Shown: positions 10,165 to 23,951 of the stretch, piece after piece
Numbering within the stretch: position 1 is the stretch's first letter
How the letters are laid out: each line of letters starts with the position of its first letter
Notes under the pieces: generated by a model
The model's database searches: none
Told to the model about the DNA's origin: nothing
The model's input: the letters and a program-made list of their open reading frames with translations, nothing else
Program-made: the position numbers and the translations under genes
Assembly: GCA_037013495.1 (NCBI GenBank)
Contig: CM072810.1
Location: 71,718,449 to 71,782,448 of the forward strand
Source: Hippophae tibetana
Lineage: Eukaryota > Streptophyta > Magnoliopsida > Rosales > Elaeagnaceae
Length of the DNA stretch: 64,000 nucleotides
Reading direction: 5' to 3'

Positions 10165-11082
10165 ATGTGCGACGAAAATTTTAAACACTCGGTAGGTGAT
10201 GTAAACGGTGTAATTTGATTTCAAAAAAATATATTCTTAGGAATCCATGCTCTGATTATAAGAATCTTTACATGCTTCGATTTTATATATTATATTAAAA
10301 GTTCCGTCACCCGAGTCAAAGTTAATAGCCATGTAAAATTGGAATTGTGATTTAACAAATGTTCTTTTTTTAATATTGTAAACAATAGAACCCATCTTAT
10401 TTTTCCCTACAATTTGTTTTATGAAGAACAAAGATTGATTGAGCATAGAAATAAAGATTAAGACTAAGAGACGAAGATTTAAAAAAGAACTACGAAATTA
10501 AATCCACACACGAAATCAACATCAATAAGTCCCTAAAACACCAACCTTTTGACGCAAAAAAACAATGATCACTCCCTTTGATGTGTCGAATACAATCATT
10601 CCATCAAGAACACTTGGAAGAAAAGTACAAAGCTTGGTATAAAATATTCTTATTAATTATACTAGTTCTTCCTAGATAAAAATGTTGTTGTTTTCTTATA
10701 TAAGAAACAAAACCCTACCCGTAATGCAACCTTAGTGGGGATATTTAGTTGTGACATGTGCTTAATCAATCCGTAAATAATAAAAACATAAAAATACGTA
10801 TGATAAATAAGACAAATTAAATTCCACAATTCAGTAGAAACAAAATCGCTAAATATAAGAGGCTCATAATTAAATAAAACAGAACTAATTGCTTCCCCAA
10901 TTAATCTTTCCATTTGATATTCCAAATCTATCCCTTGTGAAGGATCATGAGAATCTTTGCATGATCTATAGAATATTTGTTAGATATTGAGAACTTTAGA
11001 ATTTTTTTAAACGCACTCTTGGTTAGCAACTCAATCGCCCTTATGGTGGCATTGAAAAAAAAAGTTAAAAAAAAAACGGAAT
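10165..11082 (+). repeat. Satellite monomer, copy 12 (X, beta)
   Basis: X type with TATTGT-AA-ACAATA. Private TTCCTAGATAAAAA near 10670. Beta switch. The A-tract ends in GTTAAAA form, as in copy 9. Confidence 0.95.
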
Positions 11083-12002
11083 ATGTGTAACGAAAATTTT
11101 AAACTCTCGGTAGGTGATGTAAACGGTGTAATTTGGTTTCAAAAAAATATATTCTTAGGAATCCATGCTCTGATTATAAGAATCTTTACATGCTTCAATT
11201 TTATATATTATATTAAAAGTTCCGTCACCCGAGTCAAAGGTAATGGCCGTGTAAAATTGGAATTGTGATTTAACAAATCTTCTTTTTTTAATACTGTAAA
11301 GAGTAGAACCCATCTTCTTTTTCCCTACAATTTGTTTTATGAAGAAAAAAGATGGATTGAGCGTAGAAATAAAGATTAAGACTAAGAGACGAAGATTTAA
11401 AAAAGAACTACGAAATTAAATCCACACACGAAATCAACATCAATAAGTCCCTAAAACACCAACCTTTTGACGCAAAAAAACAATGATCACTCAGTTTGAT
11501 GTGTCGAATACAATCATTCCATCAAGAACATTTGGAAGAAAAGTACAAAGCTTGGTAAAAAAATATTTTCATTAATTATACTAGTTCTTCCTCCATAAAA
11601 ATGTTGTTGTTTTCTTATATAAGAAACAAAACCCTACCCGTAATGCAACCTTAGTGGGGATATTTAGTTGTGACATGTGCTTAATCAATCCGTAAATAAT
11701 TAAAGCGTAAAAATACATGTTATAAAGAAGACAAATTAAATTCCACAATTCAGTAGAAACAAAATCGCTAAATATAAGAGGCTCATAATTAAATAAAACA
11801 GAACTAATTGCTTCCCCAATTAATCTTTCCATTTGATATTCCAAATCTATCCGTTGTGAAGGATCATGAGTATCTTTGCATGATCTATAGAATATTGGTT
11901 AGATATTGAGAACTTTAGAATTTTTTTAAACGCACTCTTGGTTAGCAACTCAATCGCCCTTATGGTGGAATTGAAAAAAAAAGTAAAAAAAAAAAACGGA
12001 AT
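11083..12002 (+). repeat. Satellite monomer, copy 13 (N2)
   Basis: Marker ATGTGTAAC. N2 markers, dyad-1 broken, dyad-2 intact, alpha. First half of the dimer repeated at copies 15-16. Confidence 0.95.
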
Positions 12003-12920
12003 ATGTGCGACGAAAATTTTAAACACTCGGTAGGTGATGTAAACGGTGTAATTTGATTTCAAAAAAATATATTCTTAGGAATCCATGCTCTGATTATAAG
12101 AATCTTTACATGCTTCGATTTTATATATTATATTAAAAGTTCCGTCACCCGAGTCAAAGTTAATAGCCATGTAAAATTGGAATTGTGATTTAACAAATGT
12201 TCTTTTTTTAATATTGTAAACAATAGAACCCATCTTATTTTTCCCTACAATTTGTTTTATGAAGAACAAAGATTGATTGAGCATAGTAATAAAGATTAAG
12301 ACTAAGAGACGAAGATTTAAAAAAGAACTACGAAATTAAATCCACACACGAAATCAACATCAATAAGTCCCTAAAACACCAACCTTTTGACGCAAAAAAA
12401 CAATGATCACTCCCTTTGATGTGTCGAATACAATCATTCCATCAAGAACACTTGGAAGAAAAGTACAAAGCTTGGTATAAAATATTCTTATTAATTATAC
12501 TAGTTCTTCCTCCATAAAAATGTTGTTGTTTTCTTATATAAGAAACAAAACCCTACCCGTAATGCAACCTTAGTGGGGATATTTAGTTGTGACATGTGCT
12601 TAATCAATCCGTAAATAATAAAAACATAAAAATACGTATGATAAATAAGACAAATTAAATTCCACAATTCAGTAGAAACAAAATCGCTAAATATAAGAGG
12701 CTTATAATTAAATAAAACAGAACTAATTGCTTCCCCAATTAATCTTTCCATTTGATATTCCAAATCTATCCCTTGTGAAGGATCATGAGAATCTTTGCAT
12801 GATCTATAGAATATTTGTTAGATATTGAGAACTTTAGAATTTTTTTAAACGCACTCTTGGTTAGCAACTCAATCGCCCTTATGGTGGAATTGAAAAAAAA
12901 AGTAAAAAAAAAAACGGAAT
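12003..12920 (+). repeat. Satellite monomer, copy 14 (X, beta)
   Basis: X type. Diagnostic GCATAGTAATAAAG near 12282 and GAGGCTTATAATT near 12699 are found again only in copy 16. Confidence 0.95.
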
Positions 12921-13840
12921 ATGTGTAACGAAAATTTTAAACTCTCGGTAGGTGATGTAAACGGTGTAATTTGGTTTCAAAAAAATATATTCTTAGGAAT
13001 CCATGCTCTGATTATAAGAATCTTTACATGCTTCAATTTTATATATTATATTAAAAGTTCCGTCACCCGAGTCAAAGGTAATGGCCGTGTAAAATTGGAA
13101 TTGTGATTTAACAAATCTTCTTTTTTTAATACTGTAAAGAGTAGAACCCATCTTCTTTTTCCCTACAATTTGTTTTATGAAGAAAAAAGATGGATTGAGC
13201 GTAGAAATAAAGATTAAGACTAAGAGACGAAGATTTAAAAAAGAACTACGAAATTAAATCCACACACGAAATCAACATCAATAAGTCCCTAAAACACCAA
13301 CCTTTTGACGCAAAAAAACAATGATCACTCAGTTTGATGTGTCGAATACAATCATTCCATCAAGAACATTTGGAAGAAAAGTACAAAGCTTGGTAAAAAA
13401 ATATTTTCATTAATTATACTAGTTCTTCCTCCATAAAAATGTTGTTGTTTTCTTATATAAGAAACAAAACCCTACCCGTAATGCAACCTTAGTGGGGATA
13501 TTTAGTTGTGACATGTGCTTAATCAATCCGTAAATAATTAAAGCGTAAAAATACATGTTATAAAGAAGACAAATTAAATTCCACAATTCAGTAGAAACAA
13601 AATCGCTAAATATAAGAGGCTCATAATTAAATAAAACAGAACTAATTGCTTCCCCAATTAATCTTTCCATTTGATATTCCAAATCTATCCGTTGTGAAGG
13701 ATCATGAGTATCTTTGCATGATCTATAGAATATTGGTTAGATATTGAGAACTTTAGAATTTTTTTAAACGCACTCTTGGTTAGCAACTCAATCGCCCTTA
13801 TGGTGGAATTGAAAAAAAAAGTAAAAAAAAAAAACGGAAT
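12921..13840 (+). repeat. Satellite monomer, copy 15 (N2)
   Basis: Reads the same as copy 13, including A-tract structure at its end. Alpha switch. Confidence 0.95.
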
Positions 13841-14758
13841 ATGTGCGACGAAAATTTTAAACACTCGGTAGGTGATGTAAACGGTGTAATTTGATTTCAA
13901 AAAAATATATTCTTAGGAATCCATGCTCTGATTATAAGAATCTTTACATGCTTCGATTTTATATATTATATTAAAAGTTCCGTCACCCGAGTCAAAGTTA
14001 ATAGCCATGTAAAATTGGAATTGTGATTTAACAAATGTTCTTTTTTTAATATTGTAAACAATAGAACCCATCTTATTTTTCCCTACAATTTGTTTTATGA
14101 AGAACAAAGATTGATTGAGCATAGTAATAAAGATTAAGACTAAGAGACGAAGATTTAAAAAAGAACTACGAAATTAAATCCACACACGAAATCAACATCA
14201 ATAAGTCCCTAAAACACCAACCTTTTGACGCAAAAAAACAATGATCACTCCCTTTGATGTGTCGAATACAATCATTCCATCAAGAACACTTGGAAGAAAA
14301 GTACAAAGCTTGGTATAAAATATTCTTATTAATTATACTAGTTCTTCCTCCATAAAAATGTTGTTGTTTTCTTATATAAGAAACAAAACCCTACCCGTAA
14401 TGCAACCTTAGTGGGGATATTTAGTTGTGACATGTGCTTAATCAATCCGTAAATAATAAAAACATAAAAATACGTATGATAAATAAGACAAATTAAATTC
14501 CACAATTCAGTAGAAACAAAATCGCTAAATATAAGAGGCTTATAATTAAATAAAACAGAACTAATTGCTTCCCCAATTAATCTTTCCATTTGATATTCCA
14601 AATCTATCCCTTGTGAAGGATCATGAGAATCTTTGCATGATCTATAGAATATTTGTTAGATATTGAGAACTTTAGAATTTTTTTAAACGCACTCTTGGTT
14701 AGCAACTCAATCGCCCTTATGGTGGAATTGAAAAAAAAAGTAAAAAAAAAAACGGAAT
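13841..14758 (+). repeat. Satellite monomer, copy 16 (X, beta)
   Basis: Reads the same as copy 14, including GCATAGTAATAAAG and GAGGCTTATAATT. Confidence 0.95.
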
Positions 14759-15677
14759 ATGTGCGACGAAAATTTTAAACACTCGGTAGGTGATGTAAAC
14801 GGTGTAATTTGATTTCAAAAAAATATATTCTTAGGAATCCATGCTCTGATTATAAGAATCTTTACATGCTTCAATTTTATATATTATATTAAAAGTTCCG
14901 TCACCCGAGCCAAAGGTAATGGCCGTGTAAAATTGGAATTGTGATTTAACAAATCTTCTTTTTTTAATACTGTAAACAGTAGAACCCATCTTCTTTTTCC
15001 CTACAATTTGTTTTATGAAGAACAAAGATTGATTGAGCGTAGAAATAAAGATTAAGACTAAGAGACGAAGATTTAAAAAAGAACTACGAAATTAAATCCA
15101 CACACGAAATCAACATCAATAAGTCCCTAAAACACCAACCTTTTGACGCCAAAAAACAATGATCACTCCCTTTGATGTGTCGAATACAATCATTCCATCA
15201 AGAACACTTGGAAGAAAAGTACAAAGCTTGGTAAAAAATATTTTCATTAATTATACTAGTTCTTCCTCCATAAAAATGTTGTTGTTTTCTTATATAAGAA
15301 ACAAAACCCTACCCGTAATGCAACCTTAGTGGGGATATTTAGTTGTGACATGTGCTTAATCAATCCGTAAATAATTAAAGCGTAAAAATACATGTTATAA
15401 AGAAGACAAATTAAATTCCACAATTCAGTAGAAACAAAATCGCTAAACATAAGAGGCTCATAATTAAATAAAACAGAACTAATTGCTTCCCCAATTAATC
15501 TTTCCATTTGATATTCCAAATCTATCCGTTGTGAAGGATCATGAGTATCTTTGCATGATCTATAGAATATTGGTTAGATATTGAGAACTTTAGAATTTTT
15601 TTAAACGCACTCTTGGTTAGCAACTCAATCGCCCTTATGGTGGCATTGAAAAAAAAAGTAAAAAAAAAAAAGGGAAT
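14759..15677 (+). repeat. Satellite monomer, copy 17 (X-start chimera)
   Basis: The first 60 or so bases are X type (AACACTCGG, TTTGATTTC). Then it becomes an N1-like body (CTTCAATTTT, dyad-1 TACTGT-AA-ACAGTA), so a crossover or conversion boundary lies near 14820-14870. Private CCCGAGCCAAAG. Alpha switch. Confidence 0.95.
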
Positions 15678-16597
15678 ATGGTAACGAAAATTTTAAACTC
15701 TCGGTAGGTGATGTAAACGGTGTAATTTGGTTTCAAAAAAATATATTCTTAGGAATCCATGCTCTGATTATAAGAATCTTTACATGCTTCAATTTTATAT
15801 ATTATATTAAAAGTTCCGTCACCCGAGTCAAAGGTAATGGCCGTGTAAAATTGGAATTGTGATTTAACAAATCTTCTTTTTTTAATACTGTAAACAGTAG
15901 AACCCATCTTCTTTTTCCCTACAATTTGTTTTATGAAGAACAAAGATTGATTGAGCGTAGAAATAAAGATTAAGACTAAGAGACGAAGATTTAAAAAAGA
16001 ACTACGAAATTAAATCCACACACGAAATCAACATCAATAAGTCCCTAAAACACCAACCTTTTGACGCCAAAAAACAATGATCACCCCCTTTGATGTGTCC
16101 AATACAATCATTCCATCAAGAACACTTGGAAGAAAAGTACAAAGCTTGGTAAAAAATATTTTCATTAATTATACTAGTTCTTCCTCCATAAAAATGTTTT
16201 ATTTTCTTATATAAGAAACAAAACCCTACCCGTAATGCAACCTTAGTGGGGATATTTAGTTGTGACATGTGCTTAATCAATCCGTAAATAATAAAAGCAT
16301 AAAATTACGTATGATAAATAAGACAAATTAAATTCCACAATTCAGTAGAAACAAAATCGCTAAACATAAGAGGCTCATAATTAAATAAAACAGAACTAAT
16401 TGCTTCCCCAATTAATCTTTCCATTTGATATTCCAAATCTATCCCTTGTGAAGGATCATGAGTATCTTTGTATGATCTATAGAATATTGGTTAGATATTG
16501 AGAAATTTAAATTTTTTTTAAACACACTCTTGGTTAGCAACTCAATCGCCCTTATGGTGGCATTGAAAAAAAAAACAAAAGTAAAAAAAAAGGGAAT
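15678..16597 (+). repeat. Satellite monomer, copy 18 (marker frameshifted, beta)
   Basis: ATGGTAACG, GATCACCCCC and ATGTTTTATTTTC match copy 11. The switch is beta (AAAAGCATAAAATTACG), matching copy 25 instead. Ends with GAGAAATTTAAA and a class II A-tract. Confidence 0.95.
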
Positions 16598-17518
16598 ATG
16601 TGCGACGAAAATTTTAAACTCTCGGTATGTGATGTAAACGGTGTAATTTGGTTTCAAAAAAATATATTCTTAGGAATCCATGCTCTGATTATAAGAATCT
16701 TTACATGCTTCAATTTTATATATTATATTAAAAGTTCCGTCACCCGAGTCAAAGGTAATGGCCGTGTAAAATTGGAATTGTGATTTAACAAATCTTCTTT
16801 TTTTAATACTGTAAACGGTAGAACCCATCTTCTTTTTCCCTACAATTTGTTTTATGAAGAACAAAGATTGATTGAGCATAGAAATAAAGATTAAGACTAA
16901 GAGACGAAGATTTAAAAAAGAACTACGAAATTAAATTCACACACGAAATCAATATCAATAAGTCCCTAAAACACCAACCTTTTGACGCAAAAAAACAATG
17001 ATCACTCCCTTTGATGTGTCGAATACAATCATTCCATCAAGAACACTTGGAAGAAAAGTACAAAGCTTGGTAAAAAATATTTTCATTAATTATACTAGTT
17101 CTTCTTCCATAAAAATGTTGTTGTTTTCTTATATAATAAACAAAACCCAACCCGTAATGCAACCTTAGTGGGGATATTTAGTTGTGACATGTGTTTAATC
17201 AATCCGTAAATAATTAAAGCATAAAAATACATGTTATAAATAAGAAAAATTAAATTCCACAATTCAGTAGAAACAAAATCGATAAACATAAGAGGCTCAT
17301 AATTAAATAAAACAAAACTAATTGCTTCCCCAATTAATCTTTCCATTTGATATTCCAAATCTATCCCTTGTGAAGGATCATGAGAATCTTTGTATGATCT
17401 ATAGAATATTTGTTAGATATTGAGAACTTTAGAATTTTTTTAAACACACTATTGGTTAGCAACTCAATCACCCTTATGGTGGCATTGAAAAAAAAACAAA
17501 AGTAAAAAAAAAGGGAAT
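16598..17518 (+). repeat. Satellite monomer, copy 19
   Basis: GGTATGTGATG form, AAACGGTAG at dyad-1 (one mismatch), AAATTCACACACG and CAATATCAAT, TTCTTCCAT, AAACCCAACCC, TCGATAAAC and AAACAAAAC. Repeated almost unchanged in copy 26. Class II A-tract. Confidence 0.95.
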
Positions 17519-18435
17519 ATGTGCGACGAAAATTTTAAACTCTCGGTAGGTGATGTAAACGGTGTAATTTTGTTTCAAAAAAATATATTCTTAGGAATCC
17601 ATGCTCTGATTATAAGAATCTTTACATGCTTCGATTTTATATATTATATTAAAAGTTCCGTCACCCGAGTCAAAGGTAATGGCCGTGTAAAATTGGAATT
17701 GTGATTTAACAAATCTTCTTTTTTTAATACTGTAAACAGTAGAACCCATCTTCTTTTTCCCTACAATTTGTTTTATGAAGAACAAAGATTGATTGAGCGT
17801 AGAAATAAAGATTAAGACTAAGAGACGAAGATTTAAAAAAGAACTACGAAATTAAATCCACACACGAAATCAACATCAATAAGTCCCTAAAACACCAACC
17901 TTTTGACGCCAAAAAACAATGATCACTCCCTTTGATGTGTCGAATACAATCATTCCATCAAGAACACTTGGAAGAAAAGTACAAAGCCTGGTAAAAAATA
18001 TTTTCATTAATTATACTAGTTCTTCCTCCATAAAAATGTTGTTGTTTTCTTATATAATAAACAAAACCCTACCCGTAATGCAACCTTAGTGGGGATATTT
18101 AGTTGTGACATGTGCTTAATCAATCCGTAAATAATTAAAGCGTAAAAATACATGTTATAAAGAAGACAAATTAAATTCCACAATTCAGTAGAAACAAAAT
18201 CGCTAAACATAAGAGGCTCGTAATTAAATAAAACAGAACTAATTGCTTCCCCAATTAATCTTTCCATTTGATATTCCGAATCTATCCGTTGTGAAGGATC
18301 ATTAGTATCTTTGCACGATCTATAGAATATTGGTTAGATATTGAGAACTTTAGAATTTTTTTAAACGCACTCTTGGTTAGCAACTCAATCGCCCTTATGG
18401 TGGCATTGAAAAAAAAAGTAAAAAAAAAACGGAAT
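17519..18435 (+). repeat. Satellite monomer, copy 20 (HindIII site lost)
   Basis: TTTTGTTTC form shared with copy 27, CTTCGATTTT, dyad-1 intact. AAGCCTGG removes the usual HindIII site near 17986. Dyad-3 carries two non-compensating changes (GATCATTAG, GCACGATC). Confidence 0.95.
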
Positions 18436-19353
18436 ATGTGTAACGAAAATTTTAAACTCTCGGTAGGTGATGTAAACGGTGTAATTTGGTTTCAAAAAAA
18501 TATATTCTTAGGAATCCATGCTCTGATTATAAGAATCTTTACATGCTTCAATTTTATATATTATATTAAAAGTTCCGTCACCCGAGTCAAAGGTAATGGC
18601 CGTGTAAAATTGGAATTGTGATTTAACAAATCTTCTTTTTTTAATACTGTAAACAGTAGAACCCATCTTCTTTTTCCCTACAATTTGTTTTATGAAGAAC
18701 AAAGATTGATTGAGCGTAGAAATAAAGATTAAGACTAAGAGACGAAGATTTAAAAAAGAACTACGAAATTAAATCCACACACGAAATCAACATCAATAAG
18801 TCCCTAAAACACCAACCTTTTGACGCCAAAAAACAATGATCACTCCCTTTGATGTGTCGAATACAATCATTCCATCAAGAACACTTAGAAGAAAAGTACA
18901 AAGCTTGGTAAAAAATATTTTCATTAATTATACTAGTTCTTCCTCCATAAAAATGTTGTTGTTTTCTTATATAATAAACAAAACCCTACCCGTAATGCAA
19001 CCTTAGTGGGGATATTTAGTTGTGACATGTGCTTAATCAATCCGTAAATAATTAAAGCGTAAAAATACATGTTATAAAGAAGACAAATTAAATTCCACAA
19101 TTCAGTAGAAACAAAATCGCTAAACATAAGAGGCTCGTAATTAAATAAAACAGAACTAATTGCTTCCCCAATTAATCTTTCCATTTGATATTCCAAATCT
19201 ATCCGTTGTGAAGGATCATGAGTATCTTTGCATGATCTATAGAATATTGGTTAGATATTGAGAACTTTAGAATTTTTTTAAACGCACTCTTGGTTAGCAA
19301 CTCAATCGCCCTTATGGTAGCATTGAAAAAAAAAGTAAAAAAAAAAACGGAAT
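18436..19353 (+). repeat. Satellite monomer, copy 21 (N1)
   Basis: Marker ATGTGTAAC. Dyad-1 intact, GACGCCAAAAAAC, AATAAAC, alpha. Private ACACTTAGAAG near 18885 and TATGGTAGCATTG near the end. Confidence 0.95.
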
Positions 19354-20271
19354 ATGTGTAACGAAAATTTTAAACTCTCGGTAGGTGATGTAAACGGTGT
19401 AATTTGGTTTCAAAAAAATATATTCTTAGGAATCCATGCTCTGATTATAAGAATCTTTACATGCTTCAATTTTATATATTATATTAAAAGTTCCGTCACC
19501 CGAGTCAAAGGTAATGGCCGTGTAAAATTGGAATTGTGATTTAACAAATCTTCTTTTTTTAATACTGTAAACAGTAGAACCCATCTTCTTTTTCCCTACA
19601 ATTTGTTTTATGAAGAACAAAGATTGATTGAGCGTAGAAATAAAGATTAAGACTAAGAGACGAAGATTTAAAAAAGAACTACGAAATTAAATCCACACAC
19701 GAAATCAACATCAATAAGTCCCTAAAACACCAACCTTTTGACGCCAAAAAACAATGATCACTCCCTTTGATGTGTCGAATACAATCATTCCATCAAGAAC
19801 ACTTGGAAGAAAAGTACAAAGCTTGGTAAAAAATATTTTCATTAATTATACTAGTTCTTCCTCCATAAAAATGTTGTTGTTTTCTTATATAATAAACAAA
19901 ACCCTACCCGTAATGCAACCTTAGTGGGGATATTTAGTTGTGACATGTGCTTAATCAATCCGTAAATAATTAAAGCGTAAAAATACATGTTATAAAGAAG
20001 ACAAATTAAATTCCACAATTCAGTAGAAACAAAATCGCTAAACATAAGAGGCTCGTAATTAAATAAAACAGAACTAATTGTTTCCCCAATTAATCTTTCC
20101 ATTTGATATTCCAAATCTATCCGTTGTGAAGGATCATGAGTATCTTTGCATGATCTATAGAATATTGGTTAGATATTGAGAACTTTAGAATTTTTTTAAA
20201 CGCACTCTTGGTTAGCAACTCAATCGCCCTTATGGTGGCATTGAAAAAAAAAGTAAAAAAAAAAACGGAAT
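19354..20271 (+). repeat. Satellite monomer, copy 22 (N1)
   Basis: Close to copies 4 and 21. Dyad-1 intact, AATAAAC, alpha. Private ATTGTTTCCCC near 20078. Confidence 0.95.
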
Positions 20272-21189
20272 ATGTGTAACGAAAATTTTAAACTCTCGGT
20301 AGGTGATGTAAACGGTGTAATTTGGTTTCAAAAAAATATATTCTTAGGAATCCATGCTCTGATTATAAGAATCTTTACATGCTTCAATTTTATATATTAT
20401 ATTAAAAGTTCCGTCACCCGAGTCAAAGGTAATGGCCGTGTAAAATTGAAATTGTGATTTAACAAATCTTCTTTTTTTAATACTGTAAAGAGTAGAACCC
20501 ATCTTCTTTTTCCCTACAATTTGTTTTATGAAGAAAAAAGATGGATTGAGCGTAGAAATAAAGATTAAGACTAAGAGACGAAGATTTAAAAAAGAACTAC
20601 GAAATTAAATCCACACACGAAATCAACATCAATAAGTCCCTAAAACACCAACCTTTTGACGCAAAAAAACAATGATCACTCAGTTTGATGTGTCGAATAC
20701 AATCATTCCATCAAGAACACTTGGAAGAAAAGTACAAAGCTTGGTAAAAAATATTTTCATTAATTATACTAGTTCTTCCTCCATAAAAATGTTGTTGTTT
20801 TCTTATATAATAAACAAAACCCTACCCGTAATGCAACCTTAGTGGGGATATTTAGTTGTGACATGTGCTTAATCAATCCGTAAATAATTAAAGCGTAAAA
20901 ATACATGTTATAAAGAAGACAAATTAAATTCCACAATTCAGTAGAAACAAAATCGCTAAACATAAGAGGCTCGTAATTAAATAAAACAGAACTAATTGCT
21001 TCCCCAATTAATCTTTCCATTTGATATTCCAAATCTATCCGTTGAGAAGGATCATGAGTATCTTTGCATGTTCTATAGAATATTGGTTAGATATTGAGAA
21101 CTTTAGAATTTTTTTAAACGCACTCTTGGTTAGCAACTCAATCGCCCTTATGGTGGCATTGAAAAAAAAAGTAAAAAAAAAAACGGAAT
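20272..21189 (+). repeat. Satellite monomer, copy 23 (N2)
   Basis: N2 markers, dyad-1 broken, AATAAAC, alpha. Private GTTGAGAAGG and CATGTTCTATAG, the latter breaking the right arm of dyad-3. Confidence 0.95.
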
Positions 21190-22108
21190 ATGTGTAACGA
21201 AAATTTTAAACTCTCGGTAGGTGATGTAAACGGTGTAATTTGGTTTCAAAAAAATATATTCTTAGGAATCCATGCTCTGATTATAAGAATCTTTACATGC
21301 TTCAATTTTATATATTATATTAAAAGTTCCGTCACCGGAGTCAAAGGTAATGGCCGTGTAAAATTGAAATTGTGATTTAACAAATCTTCTTTTTTTAATA
21401 CTGTAAAGAGTAGAACCCATCTTCTTTTTCCCTACAATTTGTTTTATGAAGAAAAAAGATGGATTGAGCGTAGAAATAAAGATTAAGACTAAGAGACGAA
21501 GATTTAAAAAAGAACTACGAAATTAAATCCACACACGAAATCAACATCAATAAGTCCCTAAAACACCAACCTTTTGACGCAAAAAAACAATGATCACTCA
21601 GTTTGATGTGTCGAATACAATCATTCCATCAAGAACATTTGGAAGAAAAGTACAAAGCTTGGTAAAAAATATTTTCATTAATTATACTAGTTCTTCCTCC
21701 ATAAAAATGTTGTTGTTTTCTTATATAAGAAACAAAACCCTACCCGTAATGCAACCTTAGTGGGGATATTTAGTTGTGACATGTGCTTAATCAATCCGTA
21801 AATAATTAAAGCGTAAAAATACATGTTATAAAGAAGACAAATTAAATTCCACAATTCAGTAGAAACAAAATCGCTAAATATAAGAGGCTCATAATTAAAT
21901 AAAACAGAACTAATTGCTTCCCCAATTAATCTTTCCATTTGATATTCCAAATCTATCCCTTGTGAAGGATCATGAGAATCTTTGCATGATCTATAGAATA
22001 TTTGTTAGATATTGAGAACTTTAGAATTTTTTTAAACGCACTCTTGGTTAGCAACTCAATCGCCCTTATGGTGGAATTGAAAAAAAAAGTAAAAAAAAAA
22101 AACGGAAT
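21190..22108 (+). repeat. Satellite monomer, copy 24 (N2)
   Basis: N2 markers with CACCGGAGTC. Dyad-1 broken, dyad-2 intact, alpha, AAATATAAG. It ends with CCCTTGTGAAGG, ATTTGTTAG and GTGGAATTG, as at the end of copy 16, so its tail joins onto an X-start monomer. Confidence 0.95.
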
Positions 22109-23029
22109 ATGTGCGACGAAAATTTTAAACACTCGGTAGGTGATGTAAACGGTGTAATTTGATTTCAAAAAAATATATTCTTAGGAATCCATGCTCTGAT
22201 TATAAGAATCTTTACATGCTTCAATTTTATATATTATATTAAAAGTTCCGTCACCCGAGTCAAAGGTAATGGCCGTGTAAAATTGGAATTGTGATTTTAC
22301 AAATCTTCTTTTTTTAATACTGTAAACAGTAGAACCCATCTTCTTTTTCCCTACAATTTGTTTTATGAAGAACAAAGATTGATTGAGCGTAGAAATAAAG
22401 ATTAAGACTAAGAGACGAAGATTTAAAAAAGAGCTACGAAATTAAATCCACACACGAAATCAACATCAATAAGTCCCTAAAACACCAACCTTTTGACGCC
22501 AAAAAACAATGATCACTCCCTTTGATGTGTCCAATACAATCATTCCATCAAGAACACTTGGAAGAAAAGTACAAAGCTTGGTAAAAAATATTTTCATTAA
22601 TTATACTAGTTCTTCCTCCATAAAAATGTTTTGTTATCTTATATAAGAAACAAAACCCTACCCGTAATGCAACCTTAGTGGGGATATTTAGTTGTGACAT
22701 GTGCTTAATCAATCCGTAAATAATAAAAGCATAAAATTACGTATGATAAATAAGACAAATTAAATTCCATAATTCAGTAGAAACAAAATCGCTAAACATA
22801 AGAGGCTCATAATTAAATAAAACAGAACTAATTGCTTCCCCAATTAATCTTTCCATTTGATATTCCAAATCTATCCATTGTGAAGGATCATGAGTATCTT
22901 TGTATGATCTATAGAATATTGGTTAGATATTGAGAAATTTAAATTTTTTTTAAACACACTCTTGGTTAGCAACTCAATCGCCCTTATGGTGGCATTGAAA
23001 AAAAAAACAAAAGTAAAAAAAAAGGGAAT
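22109..23029 (+). repeat. Satellite monomer, copy 25 (X-start chimera, beta)
   Basis: X-type first bases, then a body like copy 18: dyad-1 intact, GTGTCCAAT, beta AAAAGCATAAAATTACG, GAGAAATTTAAA, class II A-tract. Private GATTTTACAAATC, AAGAGCTACG, GTTTTGTTATC and CCATAATTC. Confidence 0.95.
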
Positions 23030-23951
23030 ATGTGCGACGAAAATTTTAAACTCCCGGTATGTGATGTAAACGGTGTAATTTGGTTTCAAAAAAATATATT
23101 CTTAGGAATCCATGCTCTGATTATAAGAATCTTTACATGCTTCAATTTTATATATTATATTAAAAGTTCCGTCACCCGAGTCAAAGGTAATGGCCGTGTA
23201 AAATTGGAATTGTGATTTAACAAATCTTCTTTTTTTAATACTGTAAACGGTAGAACCCATCTTCTTTTTCCCTACAATTTGTTTTATGAAGAACAAAGAT
23301 TGATTGAGCATAGAAATAAAGATTAAGACTAAGAGACGAAGATTTAAAAAAGAACTACGAAATTAAATTCACACACGAAATCAATATCAATAAGTCCCTA
23401 AAACACCAACCTTTTGACGCAAAAAAACAATGATCACTCCCTTTGATGTGTCGAATACAATCATTCCATCAAGAACACTTGGAAGAAAAGTACAAAGCTT
23501 GGTAAAAAATATTTTCATTAATTATACTAGTTCTTCTTCCATAAAAATGTTGTTGTTTTCTTATATAATAAACAAAACCCAACCCGTAATGCAACCTTAG
23601 TGGGGATATTTAGTTGTGACATGTGTTTAATCAATCCGTAAATAATTAAAGCATAAAAATACATGTTATAAAAAAGAAAAATTAAATTCCACAATTCAGT
23701 AGAAACAAAATCGATAAACATAAGAGGCTCATAATTAAATAAAACAAAACTAATTGCTTCCCCAATTAATCTTTCCATTTGATATTCCAAATCTATCCCT
23801 TGTGAAGGATCATGAGAATCTTTGTATGATCTATAGAATATTTGTTAGATATTGAGAACTTTAGAATTTTTTTAAACACACTATTGGTTAGCAACTCAAT
23901 CACCCTTATGGTGGCATTGAAAAAAAAACAAAAGTAAAAAAAAAAGGGAAT
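23030..23951 (+). repeat. Satellite monomer, copy 26
   Basis: Near-copy of 19 with CTCCCGGTATGTG and TATAAAAAAGAAAAATT as the visible differences. Class II A-tract; at 922 bp one of the longest monomers. Confidence 0.95.

Larger units (their letters stand above)
11083..14758. repeat. Two tandem copies of a 1838-bp dimer (N2 + X)
   Basis: Copies 13-14 and 15-16 share private variants (GCATAGTAATAAAG, GAGGCTTATAATT) and A-tract lengths at exactly 1838-bp spacing. Copy 12 before and copy 17 after do not match the pattern, which bounds the event. Confidence 0.93.
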
